NCBI GenBank assembly: GCA_902531755.1
Contig: CACAFI010000001.1
Coordinates: forward strand, 1 to 64,000
DNA from: an uncultured Alphaproteobacteria bacterium
GTDB taxonomy: Bacteria > Pseudomonadota > Alphaproteobacteria > Rhodobacterales > Rhodobacteraceae
Direction: 5' to 3'
DNA length: 64,000 bases
Position 1 is the stretch's first letter. Every line of letters starts with the position of its first letter. Below are positions 17,869 to 25,480 of this stretch, piece by piece. The position numbers and the translations under genes are program-made. The notes beneath the pieces were generated by a model. It saw nothing but the letters and a program-made list of their open reading frames with translations, did no database searches and had not been told where the DNA came from.

Positions 17869-18309
17869 ATGAACAATATGATGAAAAAGAAGGTTTATAT
17901 CGCAGGCCCATTATTCAATTATCATGAGAGAGATTTTTTAGAATCCATAGCACTCAATCTTGAAAAAGAAGGCTTCAAATGTTTTCTCCCGCATCGAGAC
18001 TTAACGGGTGTTGAAGAGTCTGAATTAAAAACAACATCTATGACCCAAGAGACAAAGGACAAAATATTTGTTGCAGATTTAACCGCTCTAGGAGAGTCGG
18101 ATCTAACCGTCGCGTTAATAACGGGTTGGGACATAGACTCTGGGACTTCTGCCGAAATAGGGTATACGTTTGCACAGGGAAAACCTATTATCGGCATTGA
18201 TGCTTCGGAGAGAAGATTTAGAAATTTATTTGTAGAGGGAATGATTACCGAAAAGGTTCAAAATATCAGTGCTATCATTCCGGCAATTAAAAGAACATTT
18301 TCTGAATAG
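17869..18309 (+). CDS. Nucleoside 2-deoxyribosyltransferase family protein
   Basis: A 146-residue protein of the deoxyribosyltransferase/DNPH1-like family, which cleaves or exchanges the N-glycosidic bond of 2'-deoxynucleosides or deoxynucleotides. Motifs: VYIAGPLFN near residue 10, the DxxxGT-like GWDIDSGTSAEIGYTFAQGKP at about residues 86-106 with the catalytic Glu in SAEIG, and an N-terminal Rossmann-like start. It may serve salvage of deoxynucleosides or sanitation of modified nucleotides. Starts at 17878 or 17881 are also possible. Confidence 0.85.
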   Translation: MNNMMKKKVYIAGPLFNYHERDFLESIALNLEKEGFKCFLPHRDLTGVEESELKTTSMTQETKDKIFVADLTALGESDLTVALITGWDIDSGTSAEIGYTFAQGKPIIGIDASERRFRNLFVEGMITEKVQNISAIIPAIKRTFSE

Positions 18310-18313
18310 TTCA

Positions 18314-19015
18314 TTAGATATGTCTCGTAACACCTCCATCGACCCTTATACTTTGTCCGGTTATATAGCTACTATCATCTGAAAGTAAGAAAGCTGCCGT
18401 TTTTGCCTGCTCCTCTGCTTTAGCGAACCTTTTGAATACAGACATATGAGATAGTTTTTCTGGCAAATCCAGACTGTCCGTAAATCCGGGTAATAAGCAA
18501 TTCATTCTAATATTGTCTGGTCCATACCGATCAGAGTAAAGTTTGGTGTAGGACGATACTCCTACCCTATAAACGCTTGATGTCGGAAACATTAAGCTAG
18601 GTTCAAAAACTGAAAATGTTGTGATATTTACAATTGAGCCACCTCCTTGAGATTGCATAATAGGAGTTATTAACTTGGATAGCCGGATTACAGGCATTAG
18701 CACCATTTCATTAGCTTTTTTCCAATCATCTTCCGATATTTCGAGAAGATCGCCCTTAGGTGGACCACCTACATGAATTAAAAGGCTATCTATTCTTCCA
18801 AATTTCGCCATCGTAAATTTTATAAGGTTATCGGTATCTCTAGAGTTTTCAGCCCTGCCACGATATGCTATTCCATCAAGCTCATCAGCAAGATTTTCAC
18901 AATTGTCTGATGGAGACATCAACGAAAGCCTGTAGTTTCTTTTTTTCATTTCGCGTGCAATCGCCGCGCCCATTCCCTTTCCCCCACCAACAACAACACA
19001 AACTTGATCGGTCAT
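18314..19015 (-). CDS. Short-chain dehydrogenase/reductase with altered catalytic site
   Basis: A 233-residue Rossmann protein. The cofactor loop VVGGGKGMGAAIA is at about residues 8-20, a Gly-Gly-Pro (HVGGPPKG) stands where NNAG is usual, and the tail GQSIRVDGGV is typical SDR. Where YxxxK is expected the sequence reads SSVYRVGV, so the catalytic Tyr position is Ser and the Lys is Arg. Similar atypical SDRs exist, but classical activity is doubtful. It converges on the deoxyribosyltransferase gene 4 bases away. Confidence 0.87.
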   Translation of the reverse strand: MTDQVCVVVGGGKGMGAAIAREMKKRNYRLSLMSPSDNCENLADELDGIAYRGRAENSRDTDNLIKFTMAKFGRIDSLLIHVGGPPKGDLLEISEDDWKKANEMVLMPVIRLSKLITPIMQSQGGGSIVNITTFSVFEPSLMFPTSSVYRVGVSSYTKLYSDRYGPDNIRMNCLLPGFTDSLDLPEKLSHMSVFKRFAKAEEQAKTAAFLLSDDSSYITGQSIRVDGGVTRHI

Positions 19016-19214
19016 GATAAGCTCCTTATTTAATTTTTGCCTTTAAGCTTAGTAGAAATAGTTAATGAAAAGAACATGAGAATTAAGAAGATATCTAAAA
19101 ATGATAAATTCCCGATTGCAAAATTAAAAAGTTTAGTAAGAGGCTTCAAAATATTCTATATTTTCTTATAAGCAGTGACTTAAACGCTGCTTTTTGTTTT
19201 TTTGGGGTTTATTA

Positions 19215-20117
19215 ATGATAACTTGGATTACACATCCTGAATATGACATTCCACTGACACCAGGCCATAGATTTACCTCAACAAAGTTTTCAGATCTCTT
19301 CGAATTATTAAAAAAATCTAAATATATGAAATCGGCGACCATTCTAGTGCCGGAAAAGGCCAACGCAAAACAAGTTGGTGTTGCTCATTGTAGTGAATAT
19401 GTTAAGAAAATAGCAAATGGTTCATTAGACGAAAAAGAACAGAGGAGGCTGGGGTTGCGTTGGAGCCCAGTGTTGGCAAAGAGATCCTTTATTGCCGTAA
19501 ATGGATCCCTATTAGCTGCAAGATCTGCTTTGCAATACGGCGTTTCATGTCATTTGGCAGGGGGTACTCATCACTCTCATTTTGATTTCGGGTCAGGGTT
19601 TTGTGTCTTTAATGATCTAGCTTTTACTGCATTAACTTTGACTAAAACAAAAGAAGTGAAAAATATTCTGATATTCGATTGTGATGTGCATCAAGGAGAT
19701 GGAACAGCTAGAATATTAGAGAATAACGATAAAACCTTCACGTGTTCAATACATTCTTCAAAAAACTTTCCCTATAGAAAGGCTAATAGTGATCTCGATA
19801 TCGGTTTAGAGGATAACATGTCTTGGTTTGGGTATAAGAGGCACTTGGTAGAGGGATTGAATAAATGCCTAGAAAGATTTTCTCCAGATTTGGTTCTATA
19901 TGTAGCAGGAGTGGATATACATGATAATGATAAGCTGGGCAGGTTAAGTATTGATGATGAAGGTCTTTTTGAAAGAGAAATGATAGTATTGAACTTTTTT
20001 AAGAAAAGAGATATTCCTATTGCAACGGTGATGGGAGGTGGGTACTCAGATGACAAAGACGAGCTTGCTTATCGTCATTCAACTATTGTCAAAGCTGCGC
20101 ATCAGATTTGGGCATAG
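19215..20117 (+). CDS. Histone deacetylase/AcuC-AphA family amidohydrolase
   Basis: A 300-residue Zn-dependent deacetylase fold. Active-site elements are GGTHHSHFDFGSGFCVFND (tandem His and the GFC loop), Zn ligands in DCDVHQGDGT, the third ligand in AGVDIHDNDKLG, and the catalytic Tyr in MGGGYS. Bacterial members hydrolyse acetylpolyamines, acetyl-lysine or other small amides. The ATG at 19215 is chosen over one 7 codons upstream because TGGGGT precedes it and the shorter form begins ITWITHPEYD, the family's normal start. Confidence 0.9.
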   Translation: MITWITHPEYDIPLTPGHRFTSTKFSDLFELLKKSKYMKSATILVPEKANAKQVGVAHCSEYVKKIANGSLDEKEQRRLGLRWSPVLAKRSFIAVNGSLLAARSALQYGVSCHLAGGTHHSHFDFGSGFCVFNDLAFTALTLTKTKEVKNILIFDCDVHQGDGTARILENNDKTFTCSIHSSKNFPYRKANSDLDIGLEDNMSWFGYKRHLVEGLNKCLERFSPDLVLYVAGVDIHDNDKLGRLSIDDEGLFEREMIVLNFFKKRDIPIATVMGGGYSDDKDELAYRHSTIVKAAHQIWA

Positions 20118-20142
20118 GCATTGAGAGGGGCGGTTTTTACAA

Positions 20143-20238
20143 ATGGAACTAATGGATATCTTTATGTTGATTAAGGTTCTTTTGATTTTTGGTTTCGTGA
20201 CTTATTTGTATTGGTCATCAAGAAATACAAAAAAGTGA
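20143..20238 (+). CDS. 31-residue single-span membrane microprotein
   Basis: Small frame from ATG to TGA encoding a peptide with an acidic N-terminus (MELMDIF), a hydrophobic helix of about 18 residues (MLIKVLLIFGFVTYLYW) and a basic end (SSRNTKK). GAGAGGGG lies about 10 bases before the ATG. The charge pattern fits a real membrane peptide inserted N-out, C-in. It follows the HDAC-like gene by 25 bases and may be in its transcript. No relative is recognised. Confidence 0.45.
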   Translation: MELMDIFMLIKVLLIFGFVTYLYWSSRNTKK

Positions 20239-20394
20239 TCTTGTTACACACTGTAGACACTATTTGACTATTTTTTTTCTATGCCATACTTTTAAAACTC
20301 AAGGAAGCCGGCCCTAAAATGTTTGCCAGTTGGGGGAGGGCTCTTGTGTATTTATCGTTAAAAAACAAGAATAATACATGGGATGGTTTTCTTT

Positions 20395-20458
20395 GAGAAA
20401 AGTGGGCCAACATTAGAATGTTAGCCCAATTAGGGGAGGATAAATTCACGTTGTGAAT
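20395..20458 (-). ncRNA. Predicted small RNA with exposed CCUCCCC motif
   Basis: On the minus strand a promoter-like TTGAGT (20487-20492) and TAGGAT (20465-20470) with a 16-base spacer precede a 64-base segment. It has a 5' hairpin ATTCAC/GTGAAT, a single-stranded UUAUCCUCCCCUAAUU, and a hairpin GGGCUAACAUU/AAUGUUGGCCC followed by ACUUUUCU. The one imperfect pair in that stem is G-U only on the minus strand (C-A on plus), which supports the strand. The CCUCCCC resembles an anti-Shine-Dalgarno. It lies in the 313-base gap between the microprotein and cofC. Confidence 0.5.
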
Positions 20459-20500
20459 ATTCTTATCCTACATTAAATGATGGCTAACTCAAGCGTAACG

Positions 20501-20515
20501 TGACGTTAACGTAAA
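20501..20515. promoter_or_regulatory. ACGT-rich palindrome, MerR/LiuR-like operator candidate
   Basis: TGACGTTAACGTAAA is a near-perfect dyad around GTTAAC. It resembles the operators described for MerR-family regulators of branched-chain and fatty acid catabolism (TTTACGTTWACGTAAA type). It lies just upstream of the promoter-like sequence of the predicted minus-strand small RNA. No protein gene starts next to it, because cofC ends here. Confidence 0.4.
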
Positions 20516-20551
20516 CATTAACTGAGCTTTTTGGATAAGGCTAAGGACAAA

Positions 20552-21205
20552 TCAAATTTTTTTGAATAAAGATGGTTTTTTAGTTTTCAGCAACTTCAAG
20601 TCCTTACCAGTATCTAAGTCATCTTTGAGGCTATCTAAAGGGGCTATTATTGTTTTAATTGATTGTTTCGCCGCTTCCTTTTGATGCTCAAAGAATGAAT
20701 TTGGTCCAAATTTAAGGTTGATTTTTGTGGGAAGACTGAGAAACAGCGCGTTTGTCCCGAAGTCAATTGAGGGAGAAATTACCATGCATTCCGAGGCTTT
20801 GTTCCCTAAAGTAATAATTTTTTTTATATCTTTAGTAAGTGGATCAATAATATCTCCAGGGATTATAAGACTAGAATTATAATCGTTCTCATACGACCAG
20901 GTTAAACCTAAAGTTAAAGCTGAGTTGAGATTATTTGGCATTGGTTCTTCAAGCACAATAGCATTAAATTCCTCCGATAACTCTTTTACTTTTTTGCATG
21001 GTGATATTACCACTACATCCGAGAAGATCTGAGGAAATTGGCATCTTAATGTATTTAATTTCTTAAGAAGCTGAGAAAACAAAAGCTCTATTAGCCTTGC
21101 CCTACTGCTTGGAGAGAGAATGTTGGATAAACGGCTTTTCCCTTCGTCTAGGGCTCTCATAGGAATTAAGATTGTGGTTCTATTTTGATAATTTCTCAAT
21201 TTCAT
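20552..21205 (-). CDS. cofC: 2-phospho-L-lactate (or related) guanylyltransferase, F420 side-chain activation
   Basis: Activates a three-carbon phospho-acid with GTP to give the donor used by CofD in coenzyme F420 synthesis. Family motifs are IPMRALDEGKSRLSNILS at the N-terminus (nucleotide loop with Lys-Ser-Arg), IIPGDIID where PaDxP is usual, FGTNALFLSLP and FGPNSFFEHQKEA, and DDLDTGKDL near the C-terminus. At 217 residues it is normal length. It lies 11 bases downstream of cofH. Whether it uses phospholactate, PEP or 3-phosphoglycerate cannot be told from sequence. Confidence 0.9.
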   Translation of the reverse strand: MKLRNYQNRTTILIPMRALDEGKSRLSNILSPSSRARLIELLFSQLLKKLNTLRCQFPQIFSDVVVISPCKKVKELSEEFNAIVLEEPMPNNLNSALTLGLTWSYENDYNSSLIIPGDIIDPLTKDIKKIITLGNKASECMVISPSIDFGTNALFLSLPTKINLKFGPNSFFEHQKEAAKQSIKTIIAPLDSLKDDLDTGKDLKLLKTKKPSLFKKI

Positions 21206-21216
21206 TAAATTATTTT

Positions 21217-22455
21217 TTACTTTAAAAAACTTAATGGATTTTGCCCATCTCTTGAAACTAGAGGCTCAGAAGTAGTTACAACCTCATTGGTCCCGTAGGT
21301 TTTTATCGTTTTATATAAAGTATTTCTTCTAACTGGTACTTTAGACGCTGACCGAATTATATCTACCATTTCTCTTTCTGTAATTTCTTGGCCATTCTTT
21401 GATCCAGCTGAGCGAGAGATACTTTCGTTCATAAGGGTGCCCCCCATATCATTCACGCCCATCGACAAAAGGTTTCTTGCTCTTTCAGCCCCCAATTTTG
21501 TCCAAGAAACCTGGACGTTATCGATTAATCCATTTAAGGCAATTCGTGAGACAGCGTGCATAAGGTCTATTTCATTATCGGATGCACCTGGTCTTACAAG
21601 ATCGGGATTCTCAAGAAATAGTGGGGAATCGTAATGAACAAATGACAATGGAACAAATTCTGTAAAACCACCAGTCTCGATCTGTATCCGACGGATAGTA
21701 TCAAGGTGAATAGCCCAGTGCATTGGAGCGTCTATATGGCCATACATAATTGTTGCTGTTGAAGGAATCCCCGAACTGTGTGCGGTCTTGATGATTTCAA
21801 CCCAACGAGCAGTACTCAGCTTATTTTTTGTGAGTTTTTCCCTAATTTGTTTATCTAAAATCTCTGCGGCTGTTCCTGGCATAGAACCTAAACCACATTC
21901 CTTTAAATCTTCGAGAAAATCTGAATAGCTTAGTTTCATTTTCCTCGCACCATACCAAATTTCAAAAGGAGAAAATGCGTGTATATGTAAATCAGGTAGC
22001 ACTTTTTTTAACGCAATCAATAGATCTCGATAATATGTGCCAGGAAGCTTCGGATGAAGTCCGCCCTGAATACATACTTCTGAAGCACCCCTATTCCATG
22101 CCTCCTTTGCTCGCTTTATTACTTGCTCTATACTTATCCATTCAGCACCTGCTTCATCTAGACGCTTGGCAAAGCCGCAGAATTTACAACCCATGTAGCA
22201 GACATTAGTAAAATTAATATTCCTGTTGATTACAAAGCTAACGTGATCGCCATGTACCTTTTCTCTTAGCCAATCTGCAACTTGTAAAACAGCCTTTTTT
22301 TCTTTACCAGTAGTAAGAAATAATCGTTCAATATCACTCAAGCTTGGACGCCTACCGCTGAGGGATTTTTCCAGAATTAAACGAATGTCTTTTGAGACAT
22401 CCATAAAAATTTCGGCCTCGTCAGTGAATGTACAAGCCGTATTTAGGTCTTTCAT
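21217..22455 (-). CDS. cofH: FO synthase subunit 2 (tyrosine 4-hydroxyphenyl transferase), radical SAM
   Basis: Joins a tyrosine-derived radical to 5-amino-6-ribitylaminouracil, the first half of deazaflavin FO synthesis. The radical SAM cluster motif CYMGCKFC is at about residues 87-94, followed by AKRLDEAG and EVCIQGGLHP, typical of CofH and distinguishing it from the related MqnC/MqnE. The C-terminal NESISRSAGSKNGQE is also characteristic. 412 residues. It overlaps the cofG stop by four bases (ATGA), so the two subunits are translationally coupled. Confidence 0.94.
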   Translation of the reverse strand: MKDLNTACTFTDEAEIFMDVSKDIRLILEKSLSGRRPSLSDIERLFLTTGKEKKAVLQVADWLREKVHGDHVSFVINRNINFTNVCYMGCKFCGFAKRLDEAGAEWISIEQVIKRAKEAWNRGASEVCIQGGLHPKLPGTYYRDLLIALKKVLPDLHIHAFSPFEIWYGARKMKLSYSDFLEDLKECGLGSMPGTAAEILDKQIREKLTKNKLSTARWVEIIKTAHSSGIPSTATIMYGHIDAPMHWAIHLDTIRRIQIETGGFTEFVPLSFVHYDSPLFLENPDLVRPGASDNEIDLMHAVSRIALNGLIDNVQVSWTKLGAERARNLLSMGVNDMGGTLMNESISRSAGSKNGQEITEREMVDIIRSASKVPVRRNTLYKTIKTYGTNEVVTTSEPLVSRDGQNPLSFLK

Positions 22456-23630
22456 GCTGATTCCAATTTCTTAGGTTTATCAATTGGATGAAGTTTATTT
22501 GCACTCTTCGAAATATGAGCGCTAATTGTTGGAGATAAAAACTGTCGCGTATTAAATTTTGGATAAACCGTTAACCTTTCGCCTAGTTCAAAGCCGGCGT
22601 TTCTCACCATGGTAGCGAGCGCATCAATATTTGGCCAAGGATGTTGAGGATTGATAAAGTCTTTTGTCACTGGAGATATTCCACCCCAATCATTAATCCC
22701 TGCATCGATGTACTCAATATGCTCCTGCTCTAGATTGGGAGGAGCTTGAATACTGATTGATGGGCTTAAAATAATTCTAGCAAGGGCTATGGTTTGCAAC
22801 ATGTCATTTAATGAGGGTTCGGGGTGTTCCGCCATTTCTATGTTAGGCTTTCTCTGAAAATTTTGAATTATTACTTCCTGAATATGGCCGTATCGATTAT
22901 TGATTTTTTCTAATAATAAAAGAGCCTCAATCCGCTCATCAAAAGTTTCGCCTATACCAATAAGAATGCCTGTAGTGAAGGGAACTTTCGAAGATCCTGC
23001 GGCAACTAAAGTCCTTATTCGCTGAATGGGGACTTTATCCGGACACGCATAGTGGGCCTCACCTTTCTTGTTTAACCTCTTGCTAGTTGTCTCAAGCATC
23101 ATGCCCATTGATGCAGAAACATTTTTGAGTTTTTTGAGTTCATACTCACTGAGGGTTCCAGCATTTACATGAGGCAGAAGTGATGTCTCTCCAATTACCA
23201 GTTTACACATATCATAGAGATAATCAGTCATAGTGCTATAGCCAAGAGCGGCTAGAGCTTTTTTGGGCTTTGCATACCTTTTTTCAGGTTTTTCTCCCAA
23301 ACTGAACAGCAGTTCTTTACAACCGCTATTTTCACCCTTTCTGGCAGATTTTAGCACTTCATCAGGAGACATGATTTTAGCTTCAGGGTCATCTGGATGC
23401 TTTACAAAAGTACAATAACTACAAGTGTCCCTACACATATTTGTAAGTGGAACAAAAACTTTTTTTGAGTAAGTTATCATTTTGCCCCAATAAGCATCTC
23501 TTTTCTTTGAGGCTCTTTGCATTAATTCTGATAAAGGAGTATTAAAAGCCACCCTTTTATAGGTGTCAATTTCACTTTTGTCTATATCATAGAATTCTTT
23601 ATTTATTATCACAGATGACAAGTTTGCCAT
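22452..23630 (-). CDS. cofG: FO synthase subunit 1 (7,8-didemethyl-8-hydroxy-5-deazariboflavin synthase), radical SAM
   Basis: Second half of FO formation: oxidative ring closure of the CofH product. The radical SAM motif CRDTCSYC is at about residues 66-73, in the CofG context PLTNMCRDTC and TFVKHPDDPEA. Later motifs ETTSKRL, PFTTGILIGIGE and INDWGGISPVT match the family. A strong Shine-Dalgarno (GGGGGGA) precedes the ATG. It is the first gene of the leftward cofGHC operon and shares a 146-base divergent promoter region with the PPOX gene. cofD and cofE are not in the window. Confidence 0.95.
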   Translation of the reverse strand: MANLSSVIINKEFYDIDKSEIDTYKRVAFNTPLSELMQRASKKRDAYWGKMITYSKKVFVPLTNMCRDTCSYCTFVKHPDDPEAKIMSPDEVLKSARKGENSGCKELLFSLGEKPEKRYAKPKKALAALGYSTMTDYLYDMCKLVIGETSLLPHVNAGTLSEYELKKLKNVSASMGMMLETTSKRLNKKGEAHYACPDKVPIQRIRTLVAAGSSKVPFTTGILIGIGETFDERIEALLLLEKINNRYGHIQEVIIQNFQRKPNIEMAEHPEPSLNDMLQTIALARIILSPSISIQAPPNLEQEHIEYIDAGINDWGGISPVTKDFINPQHPWPNIDALATMVRNAGFELGERLTVYPKFNTRQFLSPTISAHISKSANKLHPIDKPKKLESA

Positions 23631-23718
23631 TCATAGTCCCCCCAGTCAAACTATGCCATGATTGACGGTAAAGGGCAATAATTTGTTTAGGTTGAATAAT
23701 CAAACATATTTACTGCGA

Positions 23719-23741
23719 ATTAAGTTGGTGTTAGACTTAAT
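23719..23741. promoter_or_regulatory. Dyad in the divergent cofG / PPOX promoter region
   Basis: ATTAAGT (23719-23725) and ACTTAAT (23735-23741) form a 7-bp inverted repeat with a 9-base spacer, placed between the two divergent transcription units. Position and size suit an operator for co-regulation of F420 synthesis and the oxidoreductase operon. The low complexity of the arms means chance is possible. Confidence 0.3.
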
Positions 23742-23776
23742 CTTAAGGTTTATCAAAAATTTATATGGAGGAATAG

Positions 23777-24307
23777 ATGGGGGTAAAAGTAGCTAAGTTT
23801 ATAGATCTAAGAGAAGGCGTTACCGCAAATCAATTTACCATCGGTGATAGAGAAAAGATTGACAGCATATCTGATCTAGACCCAAATTATAAGAGATTAA
23901 TGGACGAGCCCATAGCATGCGTTATGGCCGTTATGGGTGGTATTGGAAGACCAAACTTGACTCCAATGTGGTTCGATTATGAAGGGGATAAAGTTCTCGT
24001 AAATGTAGCTGAGCACAGAAAAAAAACAAAGTGGATTAAAGACAATCCGCAAATATCTATAATGTTAGTCAATCCAAAAGAGATGTATCACTGGTTGAGC
24101 TTGAAAGTAACTGTCGAGAAGGCAACCCACGAAGATGATGAAGGTGGAGAGAAAGTAATCAACCAACTAAATAAAATTGCAAAGAAATATCTTGGTGTTG
24201 AGGAATATCCTCTCAGAGACCCTTCCTTTCCAGAGAAAAGAATTCTATTTGAGTGCAAGGTTGATAATGTTGCAACATTTGGAACATTTGATTGGAATAA
24301 TTGGTAA
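23777..24307 (+). CDS. PPOX-class (split beta-barrel) flavin or F420-dependent oxidoreductase
   Basis: A 176-residue split beta-barrel protein of the pyridoxamine-phosphate-oxidase superfamily. The strand order is visible: CVMAVMGGIGRPNLTPMWFDYEGDKVLVNVAEHRKK includes the substrate/flavin strand, then KTKWIKDNPQISIMLV and a C-terminal LRDPSFPEKRILFECKVDNV. The KW(I/V)KDNP-type turn occurs in deazaflavin-binding FDOR proteins. Divergence from cofG supports F420 as cofactor, but FMN is not excluded. GGAGG lies 7 bases before the ATG. Confidence 0.82.
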   Translation: MGVKVAKFIDLREGVTANQFTIGDREKIDSISDLDPNYKRLMDEPIACVMAVMGGIGRPNLTPMWFDYEGDKVLVNVAEHRKKTKWIKDNPQISIMLVNPKEMYHWLSLKVTVEKATHEDDEGGEKVINQLNKIAKKYLGVEEYPLRDPSFPEKRILFECKVDNVATFGTFDWNNW

Positions 24308-25479
24308 AAGTCGGAATAATCGGCGGATCCATAGGAGGACTGACTGCGGCGTGTCTTTTAAGAGACCGCGGTATAGCAGAAGTCGAGGTTTTCGAAAGGT
24401 CACAAAGTGAGCTTGAACAACGCGGTGCTGGGATTGGTTTTTTAGAGCCAGCATCGCGATATCTTAAAACTTTTGCGAAAATTGATATAGAAGACATAAG
24501 TGTAAAAACACCCAAAATTCGTTATCTTAATAGACAAAATGAAATAACTTTCGAAAAAGCCCATACTTATCGATTTAGTTCCTGGACAACAGTATATAAA
24601 CTTCTGCTTAGAAGTTTTGATTCTAATTCTTACAAACTCGGCCAGGAGCTTGTTGATTGGGAAAATGACTCCAAAGCAGTAACCGCTAAGTTTAAAAATG
24701 GAGAGTCTGCAACTTTTGATTTAATGATTTGTGCGGATGGAGTTGGTTCAGATAGTAGAAAAAAACTTCTACCTAATGTACTGAGTAATTATTCTGGTTA
24801 TGTAGCATGGAGAGGGATGGTCTCGGAAAGTGATCTTGATAAAAAATTAAGAGAAAGCCTTTCAGAAGCTATTACCTATTATATTTTCGCTAATAGTCAC
24901 ATTCTCGTTTATCCAATTCCCTCTCTAGATGGCTCTGTTAAAAAAGGAGAGAGGTTGATAAATTTTGTTTGGTATAGGAACTATGCGGAGGGAAGTGAAT
25001 TAGATGATTTACTTACAGGAAATGATGGTAAATATCGATCTATATCTGTTCCACCAGGATTATTAAAAGAGCACCATGTGCTTGAAGCAAAAGCTGTAGC
25101 GAGAGCTAGAATGCCTAGGAATATAGCTAATTTAGTAGACGCCACCCAAAATCCTTTTATTCAAGTAGTATACGATGTTTCAGTTGATAAAATGGTTTTT
25201 CAGAGAATTTGTCTTTTAGGTGATGCCGCATTTGTTGCTAGGCCCCATGCTGCAGCAGGCTCTGCTAAAGCTGCTGAAGATGGTTGGCAATTAGCCAATT
25301 CGCTCGAGAAGCAAAAAGATATCGATAAATCGTTAAAAATGTGGGAGTCAACGCAACTTAGATTAGGGAAAGATTTAATAAAAAGAACAAGGTTGATAGG
25401 CGATAGATCACAAGTTTACAACAACTGGAATCCAGAGGAGAAGAGGTTCCTATTCGGTCTTCACAAAGCAGGTGAATAA
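24301..25479 (+). CDS. FAD-dependent aromatic monooxygenase (2,6-dihydroxypyridine hydroxylase-like)
   Basis: A 392-residue group A flavoprotein hydroxylase. The N-terminal dinucleotide fold VGIIGGSIGGLTAACLL binds FAD ADP, ICADGVGSDSR is the DG motif, and ICLLGDAAFVARPHAAAG is the second FAD ribityl motif (GD). The segments SGYVAWRGMV and INFVWYRNY resemble the dihydroxypyridine hydroxylase branch. A TTG start at 24301 overlaps the PPOX stop by 7 bases, so translation is probably coupled. It likely hydroxylates a nitrogen heteroaromatic or phenolic ring using NAD(P)H; the substrate is inferred only. Confidence 0.88.
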   Translation: MVKVGIIGGSIGGLTAACLLRDRGIAEVEVFERSQSELEQRGAGIGFLEPASRYLKTFAKIDIEDISVKTPKIRYLNRQNEITFEKAHTYRFSSWTTVYKLLLRSFDSNSYKLGQELVDWENDSKAVTAKFKNGESATFDLMICADGVGSDSRKKLLPNVLSNYSGYVAWRGMVSESDLDKKLRESLSEAITYYIFANSHILVYPIPSLDGSVKKGERLINFVWYRNYAEGSELDDLLTGNDGKYRSISVPPGLLKEHHVLEAKAVARARMPRNIANLVDATQNPFIQVVYDVSVDKMVFQRICLLGDAAFVARPHAAAGSAKAAEDGWQLANSLEKQKDIDKSLKMWESTQLRLGKDLIKRTRLIGDRSQVYNNWNPEEKRFLFGLHKAGE

Positions 25480-25480
25480 A

